Shown here one piece after another: positions 11,209 to 20,027 of a stretch of 64,000 nt of DNA. The notes beneath the pieces were generated by a model. That model did no database searches. It was given only the letters and a program-made list of their open reading frames with translations, and was not told the DNA's origin. Source of the DNA: Mesorhizobium loti (GTDB lineage Bacteria > Pseudomonadota > Alphaproteobacteria > Rhizobiales > Rhizobiaceae). Position 1 is the stretch's first letter; each line of letters opens with the position of its first letter. The DNA lies in contig NZ_PJRO01000005.1 in assembly GCF_002858745.1 (NCBI RefSeq), forward strand, positions 192,865 to 256,864, read 5' to 3'. Made by a program: the position numbers and the translations under genes.

Positions 11209-12186
11209 GTGAGACCGCTTCCCGCAGCGCTTGCCGTTCTTATGCTTGGCGCTTCCGCCGCGGCCATCGTCGCGGGCGGGCGCATCACCGGGGAAGGTGC
11301 CAAGATCGAGATATCGGACGAGGACGTGCCGACACTCGACATGCTGGGCGATCCTCCCGCTGCCGACCAGCCAGCAGGAACGGACAGCGATGCTACGTCG
11401 CCGCCCGAACCCGAGCCGCAGCCAAACCCCTCTCAGCTCGAACCGTCGCAACCAGCAACCCAGCAGGCCACGCCGTCAGCGGAAACCATCCAGCAACAGG
11501 CGCAGGCGGCATCGCGGGCGATCGACCCGATGACGGCGCCGCCGCCGGGCGATCCCGGCGCGTTGCAGCGCATCGAGCCGCGCGCGCCGCTGAGCAAGCT
11601 GTCGCAGGCGCAGCCGAAGAAGCCGCCAATGCCGGACAAATGGAAAGGCACGCCGCTCTACCAGGCGGTGGCGCCGGCTGCGGGCCGCATCGAAGCCAAG
11701 GGTTATTCCGTCGCTGTCTCGGGCGTCGACATCATACCGGAGGACGAGACCTGCACCGATGAAGACGGCAAATCATGGCCTTGCGGCGTACGTGCGCGTG
11801 GGGCCTTCCGCGCCCTCATCCGCCAGCGTGCCGTCAACTGCGTGGTGCCGCCGGAAGGCGGGCGCGACCTGATCTCCGCCCCTTGCCGCATCGGCAAGGT
11901 CGATGTCGGCGAGTGGCTGGTCATCAATGGTTGGGCACGGCCTGCCGCCGGCGGTCCCTACGCGGAGGCCGGCGAGAAGGCGAAGGCGGAGAAGAGGGGC
12001 ATCTTCGGAAAAGCGCCGGAGGGGACCGGCCTGCCGCCGGCCCCGCCACCTGTCTCGGCACCTGAATCGGTGCCGGGTTCGATCATCGACAGCTCCGGCC
12101 TCGATGCCCCGGCGCCGCCGCAGCAGCCCTCCGGGCAGGGCGGCGATCCTACGCTGCGAGCTTTCCCTCCAGCGCCTGGGCAATGA
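11209..12186 (+). CDS. Secreted thermonuclease-like protein, probably degenerate
   Basis: This 325-residue protein starts at GTG 11209 with a hydrophobic signal segment (residues 3-22, [20 protein letters not shown]). A Pro/Gln-rich linker covers about 40-135, a staphylococcal-nuclease-like domain about 150-265, and another Pro-rich tail follows. Recognisable nuclease elements are [31 protein letters not shown] and [17 protein letters not shown]. The arginine that normally precedes the GIDAPE loop is not evident, so catalytic activity is doubtful. It is predicted to act in the periplasm. The last 38 bases overlap the convergent lysK gene. Confidence 0.6.
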   Translation: MRPLPAALAVLMLGASAAAIVAGGRITGEGAKIEISDEDVPTLDMLGDPPAADQPAGTDSDATSPPEPEPQPNPSQLEPSQPATQQATPSAETIQQQAQAASRAIDPMTAPPPGDPGALQRIEPRAPLSKLSQAQPKKPPMPDKWKGTPLYQAVAPAAGRIEAKGYSVAVSGVDIIPEDETCTDEDGKSWPCGVRARGAFRALIRQRAVNCVVPPEGGRDLISAPCRIGKVDVGEWLVINGWARPAAGGPYAEAGEKAKAEKRGIFGKAPEGTGLPPAPPPVSAPESVPGSIIDSSGLDAPAPPQQPSGQGGDPTLRAFPPAPGQ

Positions 12187-13801
12187 GCGCGCGTGTCTCG
12201 GCGATGCCGTAGAGTTCGGCGAACGAGCCGAAGCGCGGGCCGCGTTCCTGTCCGATCAGCACCTGGTAGATCATCTGGAAGAAGGCGACCGACACGCCAG
12301 GTCCGCCTTCCGGGCTCTGCTTGGCATGATCCTGGTAGCGTTCGATCTTGCGCGCGACATTGAGCGCGCCGTTCTGGATCGCCTCGCCATTGGCACCCGC
12401 CGGCAGCGTAGCCAGCATGTCCGAAAGCTTGGCCAGCGCCTCGCGCTCGACGTCGTCGGCGGCGCGGTAGACCTTGGTCGGCTTCACGAAATCGTCGAAA
12501 TAGCGGATCGCGTAGCCGGTCAGCTTGTCGAGCTCGGGATGCGTGGCCGGCGTCACGCCCGCCGCGTGGCGCGAGATGAAGCCCCACAAAACTTCTTTAT
12601 TCTGCGCGTTCGAGGCGCTGACCAGGTTGAGCAGCAACGCGAACGAGACCGGCATGTCGACGACCGGCGGATGGCCGTCATGCATGTGCCAGACCGGATT
12701 GCCGAGCCGCTCCTTCCACTCCTGGCGCGGATAGGCGGCGAGGAAGGAATAATATTCGTCCACCGCCTTCGGGATGACGTCGAAATACAGCTTCTTCGCT
12801 TGCCTCGGCCGCTGGTACATATAGAGGCCGAGGCTTTCGGTCGGCGCGTAGGTCAGCCACTCGTCGATGGTCAGGCCGTTGCCCTTCGACTTCGAGATCT
12901 TCTGGCCGTTCTCGTCGAGGAACAGTTCGTAGACGAAATGCTCCGGCGCGCGGCCGCCGAGGATGTTGCAGATCTTGTCGTAGATGCCGGCATTGGTCTG
13001 GTGGTCCTTGCCGAACATCTCGAAATCGACGCCGAGTGCGGCCCAGCGCATGCCGAAATCCGGTTTCCACTGCATCTTCACCTTGCCGCCGGTCACCGGC
13101 AGCGTCGTCTCGGTACCGTCCTCGTCGTTGAAGGTGATGGTGCCGGCCTTGGCGTCGACATGCTTCATCGGCACGTAGAGCACACGGCCGCTCTTTGGCG
13201 AGATCGGCAGGAAGGGGCTGTAGGTCGCCTGGCGTTCTTCGCCCAGCGTCGGCAGCATCACCTTCATGATGGCGTCGTATTTCTCGGCGGCGCGCAGCAG
13301 CACTTCGTCGAAGCGGCCCGCCTTGTAATATTCCGTCGCGCTGGCGAATTCGTAGTCGAAGCCGAAGGTGTCGAGGAAGCGCCGCAGCATGGTGTTGTTG
13401 TGATCGCCGAAGCTCTTGTAGTCGCCGCCGAACGGGTTCGGCACGACGGTGAGCGGCATCTGCAGGTAAGGCTCGAGCGCTGCGCGGTCCGGCACGTTTT
13501 CCGGGATCTTGCGCATGCCGTCCATGTCGTCGGAGAAGCAGAGCAGCTTGGTCTTCACTTCGCCTTTGGTCAGCACATGGAAGGCATGGCGCACCATGGT
13601 CGTGCGCGCCACCTCGCCGAAGGTGCCGATATGCGGCAGGCCGGATGGGCCGTAGCCTGTCTCGAACAGCACGGTCTCCGGGAAATCGCGGCCTTTGTAG
13701 CGTTCGACGATCTTTTTGGCTTCCTCGAACGGCCAGGCTTTGCTCTCGACGGCGGCGGCAAGCAGTTCGGGATTGAGATCGATCGAATTGGATATGGCCA
13801 T
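12149..13801 (-). CDS. lysK: Lysyl-tRNA synthetase, class I
   Basis: A 550-residue class I lysyl-tRNA synthetase that charges tRNA-Lys. The HIGH signature appears as [11 protein letters not shown] and the KMSKS signature as KISKSKGNG, both intact, with a zinc-less insertion and an alpha-helical C-terminal domain. The class I form replaces the usual class II LysRS in many Alphaproteobacteria. Start chosen at ATG 13801 ([14 protein letters not shown]), since upstream residues look unconserved. It is convergent with, and overlaps, the nuclease-like gene by 38 bases. Confidence 0.93.
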   Translation of the reverse strand: MAISNSIDLNPELLAAAVESKAWPFEEAKKIVERYKGRDFPETVLFETGYGPSGLPHIGTFGEVARTTMVRHAFHVLTKGEVKTKLLCFSDDMDGMRKIPENVPDRAALEPYLQMPLTVVPNPFGGDYKSFGDHNNTMLRRFLDTFGFDYEFASATEYYKAGRFDEVLLRAAEKYDAIMKVMLPTLGEERQATYSPFLPISPKSGRVLYVPMKHVDAKAGTITFNDEDGTETTLPVTGGKVKMQWKPDFGMRWAALGVDFEMFGKDHQTNAGIYDKICNILGGRAPEHFVYELFLDENGQKISKSKGNGLTIDEWLTYAPTESLGLYMYQRPRQAKKLYFDVIPKAVDEYYSFLAAYPRQEWKERLGNPVWHMHDGHPPVVDMPVSFALLLNLVSASNAQNKEVLWGFISRHAAGVTPATHPELDKLTGYAIRYFDDFVKPTKVYRAADDVEREALAKLSDMLATLPAGANGEAIQNGALNVARKIERYQDHAKQSPEGGPGVSVAFFQMIYQVLIGQERGPRFGSFAELYGIAETRALIAQALEGKLAA

Positions 13802-14030
13802 AATGGATGCCCTGAAAACAAGCCCGGCCACGCTGCCGGACGGCATGCTCTAGGCGCGCAGCACCGGAGCGTCAACGATTTCGGGCATTTTTCCTTGGGC
13901 GGAGGGCGTTCCAAGGCAGGTTGCGTTCGATAGAGCTGGCACCAGTGGTGATCGGTACGACTTCCCTTCTCCTACAGGGGAGAAGGGGCCATGTCGTACG
14001 TGATGGCTGTCAGGCAGCTGTCCTATCCCG

Positions 14031-14546
14031 CTACCGGCAGCATTGCGAGCTTGTTGGCCCGCAGCAGGAACTGGCGGCCTGCTGCTCTGCCAGCCAGCGG
14101 TCGCGCGGCTTGCAGCTTGCCGGGCGCGGCGACAGCTCCACGACGATCTCATCGCTGCCTATCGCCGGGGCGGCGGCGCGGTGCAATTGCATCGGCTGGA
14201 TGCCGTCGCTCACCTCGAAGGTCAGCCTGGCGCTCCGGTCGAGTGACAGATGGTCGGCGACCTTGCCGATGATGGCGCTAAACTTCCTGGCCGTCATCTG
14301 TTCGGGTGCGTCGTCGACATCCCACAGCTGCACGAAGATTTCCGTCCAGGCTTCCGGATTGGCGCCGCAGTCGAGGCCGGCGAAGCTGCCGGCCTTCACT
14401 TCCGTCACATGATAGCCTTTGCGCAGCGGGCGGCCGTCATAGCGGAAGGTGAGAGGGCTCGACGGTTGGTGGCCAAGCGCATCCAGCAACTCCCCGATCG
14501 TGATGTCGTCTGCTGCCGAAAAATCAACGTTGCCAAGCGCGTTCAT
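14031..14546 (-). CDS. DUF6428 family protein of the arsenic locus
   Basis: This 171-residue protein of unknown function is seen mostly beside arsR genes in rhizobia. Visible blocks are ITIGELLDALGHQPSSPLTF, KGYHVTEVKAGSFAGLDCG and EIFVQLWDVDDAPEQMTARK. The C-terminal part holds several cysteines, including SSCCGPTSSQCC. It is divergent from arsR with only 42 bases between the start codons, so the two share a control region. No ribosome-binding site is evident before ATG 14546. A sensor or chaperone role in arsenic handling is a guess from context. Confidence 0.7.
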   Translation of the reverse strand: MNALGNVDFSAADDITIGELLDALGHQPSSPLTFRYDGRPLRKGYHVTEVKAGSFAGLDCGANPEAWTEIFVQLWDVDDAPEQMTARKFSAIIGKVADHLSLDRSARLTFEVSDGIQPMQLHRAAAPAIGSDEIVVELSPRPASCKPRDRWLAEQQAASSCCGPTSSQCCR

Positions 14547-14553
14547 CTACGTT

Positions 14554-14588
14554 AATCCTCATTTCGATACTTTTAGGATTATTGAAAT
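14554..14588. promoter_or_regulatory. Candidate ArsR operator between divergent genes
   Basis: Two interleaved inverted repeats fill the 42-base gap between the divergent starts: AATCCT (14554-14559) with AGGATT (14575-14580), and ATTTCGAT (14561-14568) with ATTGAAAT (14581-14588). The site abuts the arsR start codon, as expected for a repressor that blocks transcription in both directions. Confidence 0.55.
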
Positions 14589-14957
14589 ATGGATGAACGT
14601 CAAGCCCTCGTCGCTTTCGGCGCCTTGTCGCAGGAAACCCGGCTGCGCATCCTGCGCATGCTGGTTGTCGCCGGTCCGGATGGCATTGCCGCCGGCGTCC
14701 TTGCCGAAAAGGCCGAGGTGTCGGCCTCCAATGTGTCTTTCCACCTGAAGGAATTGGAACGCGCCGGCCTCGCCACCGCAAGGCGCGATGCGCGCTCCAT
14801 CATCTACAGCGCCGGCTATGACGCGCTGAGCGGCCTGATCCGCTTCCTGATGGAGGATTGCTGTGGCGGACATCCGGAAATCTGCGCTCCCATCGTCACC
14901 GCAGCAGCCTGCTGCACCCCGTCCAAGGATATCGTTCTGCAGGAGATCGTGAAATGA
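14589..14957 (+). CDS. arsR: ArsR-family arsenic-responsive repressor
   Basis: This 122-residue winged-helix repressor has its recognition helix in AEVSASNVSFHLKELERAGL. Cysteine pairs near the C-terminus (C91-C92, C99, C108-C109) are likely trivalent-arsenic ligands, as in ArsR variants that bind As(III) outside the helix-turn-helix. It releases the promoter when arsenite binds. ATG 14589 directly abuts the candidate operator and has no Shine-Dalgarno sequence, so the message may be leaderless. It overlaps the arsC fusion by ATGA. Confidence 0.85.
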   Translation: MDERQALVAFGALSQETRLRILRMLVVAGPDGIAAGVLAEKAEVSASNVSFHLKELERAGLATARRDARSIIYSAGYDALSGLIRFLMEDCCGGHPEICAPIVTAAACCTPSKDIVLQEIVK

Positions 14958-15892
14958 GTGATCACGTCTACAACGTGCTGTTCCTGTGCACCGGCAATTC
15001 CGCCCGCTCGATCCTGGCAGAAAGCATCCTGAACAAGGAAGGCGCCGGCCGCTTCAAGGCTTTTTCTGCCGGCAGCCAGCCAAAGGGCGGCGTCAATCCC
15101 TTCGCACTGAAGGTGCTCGCCGCGCTGGACTATCCGGCCGAAGGGTTCCGCTCCAAGAGTTGGGACGAGTACGCAGCCCCCGGCGCTCCGGAGATGGATT
15201 TCATCTTCACCGTCTGCGACAGCGCCGCCGGCGAAGCCTGCCCGGTCTGGCCGGGCAATCCGATGACCGCGCATTGGGGCATCGAGGATCCCGCCGCCGT
15301 CGAAGGTGCCGACATCGACAAGGAGCGCGCCTTCTCCACCGCCGCGCGTTACATGAAGAACCGCATCGACGCCTTCCTCAACCTGCCGCACGCCGCGATC
15401 GACGAACTGGCCATGCAGCGCCATCTCCGGCGCATCGGATCGGGCGAGGGGGCGACGCAACTGGCGCTCGAAGCCATCGACGGCACGGATCGGGAATTCC
15501 GGGCCGCCCTCGTCGACGCCGACCTGCCGGTCGACGATCTTGAGGAAGAGGGCCGGATCTTCTTCAGCCTGTCGCGCGGAGGCACCAGGGTCGCCTTCGG
15601 TGGCTACGAACTGCATGGCGAGGATGCCCTGCTGCGTTCAATCGTCGTGCTGCAGGGGCACAGAGGACAGGGCGTCGGCGAGACGACGACCGAAATACTG
15701 CTTGAGCGCGCGCGGCTGGACGGTGCTCGTCGCGCCTATCTTTTGACGACGAGCGCAGCCCCCTTCTTCGAGGAATTCGGCTTCCACAGGATCGATCGCG
15801 CCGCGGTTCCGCAAGCGATCCTCGCCACCCGGCAGGCTTCGGCACTCTGCCCGCAAACCGCCATCGTGCTCGAAAAGACGCTGGCAGCCTGA
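14954..15892 (+). CDS. arsC: Arsenate reductase (thioredoxin type) fused to ArsN-like GNAT domain
   Basis: This 312-residue two-domain protein begins with an arsenate reductase of the low-molecular-weight phosphatase fold (residues 1-140): the CX5R loop is C12-TGNSA-R18, and further cysteines C88 and C96 suit the thiol relay. Residues about 165-312 form a GNAT acetyltransferase with the acetyl-CoA loop around LQGHRGQGVGE and a terminal FFEEFGFHRID segment, like the ArsN2 group found in arsenic operons. The first part reduces arsenate to arsenite. The acetylated substrate of the second is uncertain. It is coupled to arsR by a four-base overlap and is followed three bases later by acr3. Confidence 0.85.
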   Translation: MSDHVYNVLFLCTGNSARSILAESILNKEGAGRFKAFSAGSQPKGGVNPFALKVLAALDYPAEGFRSKSWDEYAAPGAPEMDFIFTVCDSAAGEACPVWPGNPMTAHWGIEDPAAVEGADIDKERAFSTAARYMKNRIDAFLNLPHAAIDELAMQRHLRRIGSGEGATQLALEAIDGTDREFRAALVDADLPVDDLEEEGRIFFSLSRGGTRVAFGGYELHGEDALLRSIVVLQGHRGQGVGETTTEILLERARLDGARRAYLLTTSAAPFFEEFGFHRIDRAAVPQAILATRQASALCPQTAIVLEKTLAA

Positions 15893-15895
15893 TCG

Positions 15896-16954
15896 ATGAC
15901 GACATTCGAACGTTACCTGACCTTGTGGGTCGGCCTGTGCATCGTCGCCGGTGTACTGCTCGGCCATCTGTTTCCCGGCCTGTTCCAGCTCGTCGGCTCG
16001 GCCGAGGTCGCCAGGGTCAATCTGCCGGTGGCGGTGCTGATCTGGCTGATGGTCGTGCCGATGCTGTTGAAGATCGATTTCGCTGCACTTGGCGAAGTCG
16101 GCCGCCACTGGCGTGGCATCGGCGTGACGCTGTTCATCAACTGGGCGGTCAAACCGTTCTCGATGGCGCTGCTCGGCTGGTTGTTCGTCGGCTGGCTGTT
16201 CCGGCCCTATCTGCCGGTCGGCCAGATCGATTCCTACATTGCCGGGCTGATCATCCTGGCGGCTGCGCCCTGCACGGCCATGGTCTTCGTCTGGTCGAAC
16301 CTGACCAAAGGCGAGCCGCATTTCACGCTGTCCCAGGTGGCGCTGAACGACGCCATCATGGTGGTCGCCTTCGCGCCGGTCGTCGGTCTGCTGCTCGGCC
16401 TTTCGGCAATCACCGTGCCCTGGGGCACGCTGGTGCTGTCCGTCGTGCTCTACATCGTCATCCCGGTCATCGCCGCCCAGTTGGTGCGCCGGCGTCTGCT
16501 GGCCAAGGGCGGCCAGCCGGCGCTCGACCGGCTGCTCAAATCCTTGCAGCCGTTGTCATTGGCAGCGCTTCTGGCAACGCTGGTCTTGTTGTTCGGCTTC
16601 CAGGGCGAGCAGATCATCGCGCAGCCACTGGTCATCGCGCTGCTGGCCGTGCCGATCCTGATCCAGGTCTACTTCAATGCCGGGCTGGCCTATCTGCTCA
16701 ACCGTGTCAGCGGCGAGCAGCATTGCGTGGCCGGTCCCTCGGCGCTGATCGGCGCTTCCAATTTCTTCGAACTGGCGGTTGCCGCGGCCATCAGCCTGTT
16801 CGGCTTCAACTCCGGTGCAGCGCTCGCCACCGTCGTCGGCGTGCTGGTCGAGGTGCCGGTGATGCTGTCGGTGGTCTGGATCGTGAACCGCAGCAAGGGC
16901 TGGTACGAGCGGGGAACCGCAGTTGCCGCCAAGCAAAGCGAAAGGACTGCCTGA
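15896..16954 (+). CDS. acr3: ACR3-family arsenite efflux transporter
   Basis: This 352-residue membrane protein has about ten hydrophobic helices. The conserved cysteine needed for arsenite transport is in the fourth-helix segment ILAAAPCTAMVFVWSNLTKG. It exports arsenite made by the upstream reductase across the inner membrane. The stop codon directly abuts the MFS gene start (16952-16954, then ATG 16955). Confidence 0.93.
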   Translation: MTTFERYLTLWVGLCIVAGVLLGHLFPGLFQLVGSAEVARVNLPVAVLIWLMVVPMLLKIDFAALGEVGRHWRGIGVTLFINWAVKPFSMALLGWLFVGWLFRPYLPVGQIDSYIAGLIILAAAPCTAMVFVWSNLTKGEPHFTLSQVALNDAIMVVAFAPVVGLLLGLSAITVPWGTLVLSVVLYIVIPVIAAQLVRRRLLAKGGQPALDRLLKSLQPLSLAALLATLVLLFGFQGEQIIAQPLVIALLAVPILIQVYFNAGLAYLLNRVSGEQHCVAGPSALIGASNFFELAVAAAISLFGFNSGAALATVVGVLVEVPVMLSVVWIVNRSKGWYERGTAVAAKQSERTA

Positions 16955-18160
16955 ATGGATCGCCGCCGCGCCGCAATCATCTGGGGCCTCGGCCTGACAC
17001 AGATCATCGGCTACGGCTCGCTGTATTACAGCTTCCCGATCCTCGCGCCGCAGATGGCTCGCGACTTCTCCTGGTCGACCGAATGGGTGTTCGGGGCTTT
17101 TTCCGCATCGCTGCTGCTGGGAGGGCTTGCCGCGCCGTCGATCGGCCGCTGGATGGACCGGTACGGTGCCGGCCAGATGATGTCGCTCGGTTCGGTCATC
17201 GCGGCCATTGCGCTGGTCCTGTGTGCCTTCGCGCCCGAGCGCATCACCTTTGTCGCCGGACTTGTTGCCGTCGAAGTCGCCTCGGCATTCGTCCTTTACA
17301 ACGCGGCCTTCGCGCTTCTGGTCCAGATCACGCCGCAAAATGCCCAGCGAAGCATCACCCACCTGACCTTGATCGCCGGGTTCGCATCGACACTGTTTTG
17401 GCCCATCACTTCGGCGCTCCTCCAGCATATGAGCTGGCGTGAAGTCTATCTCGTCTTCGCCGGCATCAATCTGCTGGTCTGCTTGCCGATCCATCTGTGG
17501 CTGTCGTCGATCATGAAGGCCGACCGACGGCTGGCGGCCGCCTCGACCAGGGCAAACGTCGTTATCGGAACCATTCCGGCCGAAGACCGTCCAAGAGCGT
17601 TTCTGCTGATGGCAACGGGTTTCGCGCTGGAGGGTTTTGTGCTTTCCGCCGTTCTCATCCACATGGTGCCGCTGCTGACGACTGTCGGCCTCGGGGCCAG
17701 CGCGGTTCTCGTCGGTACGGTTTTCGGACCATCCCAGGTGTTCAGCCGCTTCACCAACATGGTGTTCGGCAAAGCGGTATCGCCGCTGTTCCTGGCCGTC
17801 ATATCGGCATCGCTGCTGGTTGCGGGCATGGCGGTGCTGCTTGCCAGCGCGCCATCGTTCATCGGTGCGGTTGCCTTCGCCATCCTCTTCGGGCTTGGTG
17901 CCGGATTGACCAGCATTGTCCAGGGCTCGCTGCCGCTGCACCTGTTCGGCTCCGATGGCTACGGCGCGCTGCTGGGCAAGATATCCGCCGCCCGGCTGCT
18001 GGCCTCGGCAGTGGCGCCTTTTGTCTTCGCTTTCCTGCTGGGGCAGGCTGGCACCTGGTCGGCACTTTGCGCGGCCATCGCCCTGGCCATCGGCGCAGGC
18101 GTTGCGTTCGCCGGCATCAGCTGGCGGCGCCGGTCGCTCGAACTGGTGCCCGGAACCTGA
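16955..18160 (+). CDS. MFS transporter of the arsenic operon (ArsK-like?)
   Basis: This 401-residue, 12-helix MFS permease has the motif between helices 2 and 3 as GRWMDRYGAGQMM. It begins MDRRRAAIIWGLGLTQIIGYG immediately after acr3 and is clearly co-transcribed. ArsK of Agrobacterium is an MFS efflux protein of similar size for arsenite, antimonite and methylarsenite. Its position suits that role, but the assignment rests on context and size only. General metabolite export is an alternative. Confidence 0.7.
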   Translation: MDRRRAAIIWGLGLTQIIGYGSLYYSFPILAPQMARDFSWSTEWVFGAFSASLLLGGLAAPSIGRWMDRYGAGQMMSLGSVIAAIALVLCAFAPERITFVAGLVAVEVASAFVLYNAAFALLVQITPQNAQRSITHLTLIAGFASTLFWPITSALLQHMSWREVYLVFAGINLLVCLPIHLWLSSIMKADRRLAAASTRANVVIGTIPAEDRPRAFLLMATGFALEGFVLSAVLIHMVPLLTTVGLGASAVLVGTVFGPSQVFSRFTNMVFGKAVSPLFLAVISASLLVAGMAVLLASAPSFIGAVAFAILFGLGAGLTSIVQGSLPLHLFGSDGYGALLGKISAARLLASAVAPFVFAFLLGQAGTWSALCAAIALAIGAGVAFAGISWRRRSLELVPGT

Positions 18161-18236
18161 TTTTCGCCTTCGCCTTCACGGCCGCCGCCTGTAATCTCTG
18201 CCCGAGCCACAGGCGGTGTCACCAGCCGAAGAGACC

Positions 18237-18461
18237 ATGCAACCCGAACTTCGCTCCGAGATCTGCTGTCCGCACTGCGGCCACCGCAAGGTCGAGGACA
18301 TGCCGACCGATGCCTGTCGGTTCTTCTACGAATGCGAGGATTGTCACTCTCTGCTGCGGCCAAAAGCCGGCGATTGCTGCGTGTTCTGCTCTTACGGGTC
18401 GGTGCCGTGCCCACCGATCCAGCTTGAACGCCAGGGGGCAGGCAGTGGCTGCTGCCGCTGA
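18237..18461 (+). CDS. GDCCVxC-type small cysteine-rich protein
   Basis: This 74-residue protein contains the signature GDCCVFCSYGSVPCPPIQ and N-terminal CxxC pairs (CCPHCG, CEDC), eleven cysteines in all with a terminal CC. It is a known family of small (seleno)proteins, here with cysteine rather than selenocysteine in the motif. It probably binds metal or takes part in thiol chemistry. Start ATG 18237 (MQPELRSEICC); it follows the arsenic operon on the same strand, 76 bases after the MFS gene. Confidence 0.75.
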   Translation: MQPELRSEICCPHCGHRKVEDMPTDACRFFYECEDCHSLLRPKAGDCCVFCSYGSVPCPPIQLERQGAGSGCCR

Positions 18462-18635
18462 ACCACGCCTTCATGGCGGAAGGCGGTATGGGAGCCAGGG
18501 CCGGTATGCTATAAGGACCCGTCGCTCGATTGAACGAAATCGATTTGCGACGCTGCAACGATGCGGCAGGTGCAAGAGCCGGTGAACATGCGCCCCCAGA
18601 GAAGGCCTTCCTACGATCGCTGTGACGACGACGCC

Positions 18636-18739
18636 TAGAGCGCCGTGCGTCCTCTCGGACGCGCAAAGGACGCTCTAGCAACTTTGAAGTTGCGCATCGT
18701 GCTTTCCGAAAATCGACTTCGATTTTCGGGCCGATGCGC
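18636..18739. repeat. Palindromic intergenic mosaic-type repeat
   Basis: The first hairpin pairs AGAGCG with CGCTCT around inner GCGTCC/GGACGC. It is followed by a second hairpin, GAAAATCGACTTCGATTTTC, and flanks GCGCATC/GATGCGC. This mosaic of two palindromes is typical of rhizobial RIME-like elements. The region 18462-18791 holds nothing else that I can identify. Confidence 0.7.
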
Positions 18740-18791
18740 TGGGCGCCGACGTCCTTAAGCCATCATTTGAACCTTTTTCCTGGAGGCTGCC

Positions 18792-19832
18792 ATGTTCTCG
18801 TCGCGTGCGGCGATCGTCAGTGCGTGCCTGTGTTGGGCACTCGGCACGATCCTCAGCAAAACACTGCTTTCGTCTTTTCCCCCTGTCACCGTCCTGGTCT
18901 TTCAATTGACGCCGAGCGTCATCGCATTGTGGCTCGCGGTCGTTCTGACCAGGTCGCGGATTCCGTCCTTCCGCGTGCTGCCTGCGATTGCGCTGCTCGG
19001 CCTTCTCAACCCCGGATGGGCCTATACGCTCAGCATGTTCGGGCTCGCCGAGACCTCCGCCAGTGTCGCTACCTTGCTCTGGGCCTTCGAACCGATCCTT
19101 ATTCTTGGTCTTGCCTGGGCATTTCTCGGGGAACGGATAGATCGGCAACTTGTCGGTCTCGTCGCACTTGCAACCTGCGGCGTCTTGCTGGTCAGCGGGG
19201 TTTTGGGCGCTTCCGCAATGATGAGCTCGGGTTCCGTGCTGATCCTGGCCGGCGTTCTGTGCTGTGCGATCTATACGGTGCTGGCCCGCAATCTCGACGC
19301 CGATCCACTTTTCACGGTCACCGTGCAGCAGAGCGTAGCACTTGGTTGGGTGCTCGCGATCTGGCCCTTCGAACTGCATTCCGTCGATGTGCCGAACATC
19401 GCGACAATCCCTTACCGGGACATTGCCACGATCATTCTTTCCGGGCTTCTCTACTACGCGCTCGCCTACTGGTTCTATTTGCACGCACTCCGGTCGATGC
19501 CCGCAAGTGTCGCGGGCTCCTTCTTCAATCTCATTCCGGTGTTCGGGGTGACGGGATCGTTTCTCTTTCTGGGTGAGCGTCTTGCCGTGTCGCAATGGCT
19601 GGGTGCCGTCCTGATCGTCGGGGCGGCCGTGGCTGTCCTGCGCCGCGGGATCGACCTGCCTGTCACCGTGGTTGAACTGTCTCCGCAACAGGACAGGCGG
19701 CTATCCACGCTCGACGCCCACCAGCTCGACGATCTCGGCATAAGCTGCGAACAGGCGAGCGAAATCGATGATCAGGCAAGCCATCGGCACGGGATATGGA
19801 ACGCCTTCGCATCGAGATGGCGAATTCGCTAG
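18792..19832 (+). CDS. EamA (DMT) transporter with DUF1127-like tail
   Basis: This 346-residue protein has ten hydrophobic helices in residues 1-290, arranged as two EamA halves (WALGTILSKTLL... and SVLILAGVLCCAIYTVLARN...). It would export small metabolites or amino acids. The last 46 residues are soluble and read RRLSTLDAHQLDDLGIS followed by EQASEI and an IWNAF segment, which matches the short DUF1127 (YjiS-like) motif normally encoded as a separate tiny protein. The fusion is uncommon and may come from stop-codon loss. Start ATG 18792 has TGGAGG upstream. Confidence 0.8.
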   Translation: MFSSRAAIVSACLCWALGTILSKTLLSSFPPVTVLVFQLTPSVIALWLAVVLTRSRIPSFRVLPAIALLGLLNPGWAYTLSMFGLAETSASVATLLWAFEPILILGLAWAFLGERIDRQLVGLVALATCGVLLVSGVLGASAMMSSGSVLILAGVLCCAIYTVLARNLDADPLFTVTVQQSVALGWVLAIWPFELHSVDVPNIATIPYRDIATIILSGLLYYALAYWFYLHALRSMPASVAGSFFNLIPVFGVTGSFLFLGERLAVSQWLGAVLIVGAAVAVLRRGIDLPVTVVELSPQQDRRLSTLDAHQLDDLGISCEQASEIDDQASHRHGIWNAFASRWRIR

Positions 19833-19840
19833 CCGAAGTT

Positions 19841-19946
19841 AGAGCGTTTCCGTTTTAACGGAAACGCGGAAACGCTCTAACACTTTGTTTTCACGCAATT
19901 CCTGGCGGAAAACCGCTACGCACTTTTCCTGGAATTGCTCTGGCAA
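19841..19946. repeat. RIME-like repeat, copy 1
   Basis: AGAGCGTTTCCG and its inverted partner CGGAAACGCTCT form a long hairpin, followed by a second imperfect palindrome (CAATTCCTGGCGGAAAACCG ... TTTTCCTGGAATTG). It is about 100 bases long and closely matches 21412-21510. It ends about 80 bases before the oxidoreductase start. Confidence 0.85.
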
Positions 19947-20027
19947 CTTGTTGTTTCCAGTGTCATTTTGATTTCGAAATTCGCCTCCACATTTCGGGAA
20001 GCCAAGGACATCTGGCATACGGAGAAA

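Noticed and set aside
11903..13933. Plus-strand open frame of 676 codons
   Set aside because: Antisense of lysK, whose HIGH and KISKS motifs are intact.
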